From assembly GCF_003332885.2 (NCBI RefSeq), contig NZ_QOWJ01000008.1, forward strand, positions 62,001 to 126,000: a stretch of 64,000 nt of DNA, given 5' to 3'. The notes beneath the pieces are model-generated. The model was not told the origin of the DNA. It was given only the letters and a program-made list of their open reading frames with translations, and did not search any database. The translations under genes and the position numbers were made by a program. Shown here piece after piece: positions 63,561-64,000 of this stretch (within the stretch, counting starts at the first letter, position 1; each line of letters opens with the position of its first letter). Source of the stretch: Paracnuella aquatica (GTDB lineage Bacteria; Bacteroidota; Bacteroidia; Chitinophagales; Chitinophagaceae).

Positions 63561-64000
63561 TCAGGAAAAACGATTGGCATCAAAGGCCGCAACATCTACC
63601 TGCGGCTTTTTACCGCCAGCTAAATCGGCCACCACTTTTCCGCTGGCCGGCCCCAAGCTCAGGCCCATCATGGCATGGCCACCGGCAATTATTAAGTTCT
63701 TGTACTTTTTGTTGTAACCCAGGTAGGGCAAGCCATCCGGAGAACAAGGCCTGAAGCCATACCACACATCTTTTTCGTTGGGCAACTCCAGTTTTATACC
63801 TGGGAAATATTTCGGCACCGATTCCACAATGCCCTGCACCCGGTTCATGTTGATGCGGCTGTTGACCGGCGCAATTTCCATAGTACCGCCATAACGCATG
63901 TAGCCATTCATGGGTGTGATGGCCACACGGGCTTCGCACAAAATGGCGGGAATATTGAGTTTTTGCCGCGGCTCGTTGTAGGTAAACGAGTAGCCTTTAC
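63561..64000 (-). CDS. D-amino-acid dehydrogenase-like FAD oxidoreductase (5' end outside window)
   Basis: The C-terminal part of a DadA/glycine-oxidase-type flavoenzyme; the N-terminus with the FAD-binding motif lies beyond 64000. The frame is open to the window edge and reads KGYSFTYNEP there, then ILCEARVAITPM, MRYGGTMEI, WYGFRPCSPDGLPYLG and IIAGGHAMMGLSLGPASGKVVADL. All are hallmark C-terminal blocks of the DadA family, which deaminates D-amino acids and passes electrons to the quinone pool. The stop is at 63561. Confidence in the family is high. Confidence 0.88.
   Translation of the reverse strand, partial: KGYSFTYNEPRQKLNIPAILCEARVAITPMNGYMRYGGTMEIAPVNSRINMNRVQGIVESVPKYFPGIKLELPNEKDVWYGFRPCSPDGLPYLGYNKKYKNLIIAGGHAMMGLSLGPASGKVVADLAGGKKPQVDVAAFDANRFS

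Overview
The window looks like chromosomal DNA from a member of the Bacteroidota, most likely a Chitinophagaceae-type bacterium (the family is an inference; the phylum is well supported). The evidence is four SusC-like receptors, three of them paired with SusD lipoproteins, an ECF sigma/FecR pair, promoters of the TAnnTTTG type, few Shine-Dalgarno sequences, a CcsBA-type cytochrome c assembly protein and many secreted peptidases. I see no rRNA, phage, insertion sequence or CRISPR array.

Region 1 (1-17.8 kb). One minus-strand operon runs from 12372 down to 128: SusC, SusD, two DoxX-like membrane proteins, a CrtI-type FAD oxidoreductase, a YeiH-type putative sulfate exporter, a SoxD-like cytochrome c lipoprotein and a SoxC-like Tat-exported molybdenum sulfite dehydrogenase. 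It reads as a system that takes up an unknown substrate across the outer membrane and oxidises its sulfur to sulfate. Its roughly 400-nt leader contains a promoter, a 19-bp palindromic operator and a small ORF ending in four cysteine codons and a stop (MAISSYSKMVMRSACCCC), followed by several RNA hairpins. This has the layout of a cysteine-sensing attenuator. A divergent TonB receptor (13287) carries the same operator in the same place over its -7 box. A third copy near 18.76 kb drives a second small ORF (MAMCYKQTDVMYYCC) and then two tRNA genes with a Cys (GCA) anticodon. I regard this operator, Cys-leader and tRNA-Cys set as the most interesting and possibly undescribed system here.

Region 2 (19-31 kb). 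A Tat-type short-chain dehydrogenase is followed by a cell-surface-signalling uptake locus: ECF sigma factor, FecR anti-sigma factor, SusC with an STN signalling domain, SusD, a DUF4843 lipoprotein, a PKD-like lipoprotein and a TlpA-type thioredoxin.

Region 3 (31-39 kb). nrfH, nrfA, a porin and ccsBA form a nitrite-ammonifying respiratory operon. A small membrane protein and a single-domain response regulator follow.

Region 4 (39-60 kb). A TonB receptor, an AraC regulator, an amino-acid permease, two S9 (DPP-IV-like) peptidases, a GH127 arabinofuranosidase, a SusCD pair, an M1 aminopeptidase and a seven-haem cytochrome lie here. A DNA motif shared by the araC promoter, the susC/M1 intergenic region and the S9 peptidase promoter suggests one regulon. 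GH127 together with prolyl-type peptidases fits use of arabinosylated, proline-rich glycoprotein.

Region 5 (60-64 kb). A sugar-isomerase-fold lipoprotein, a DUF885 peptidase-like protein and the 3' part of a DadA-like oxidoreductase close the window. Small dispersed repeats (AAGTCAAAA family) and a 30-bp inverted repeat lie between genes.
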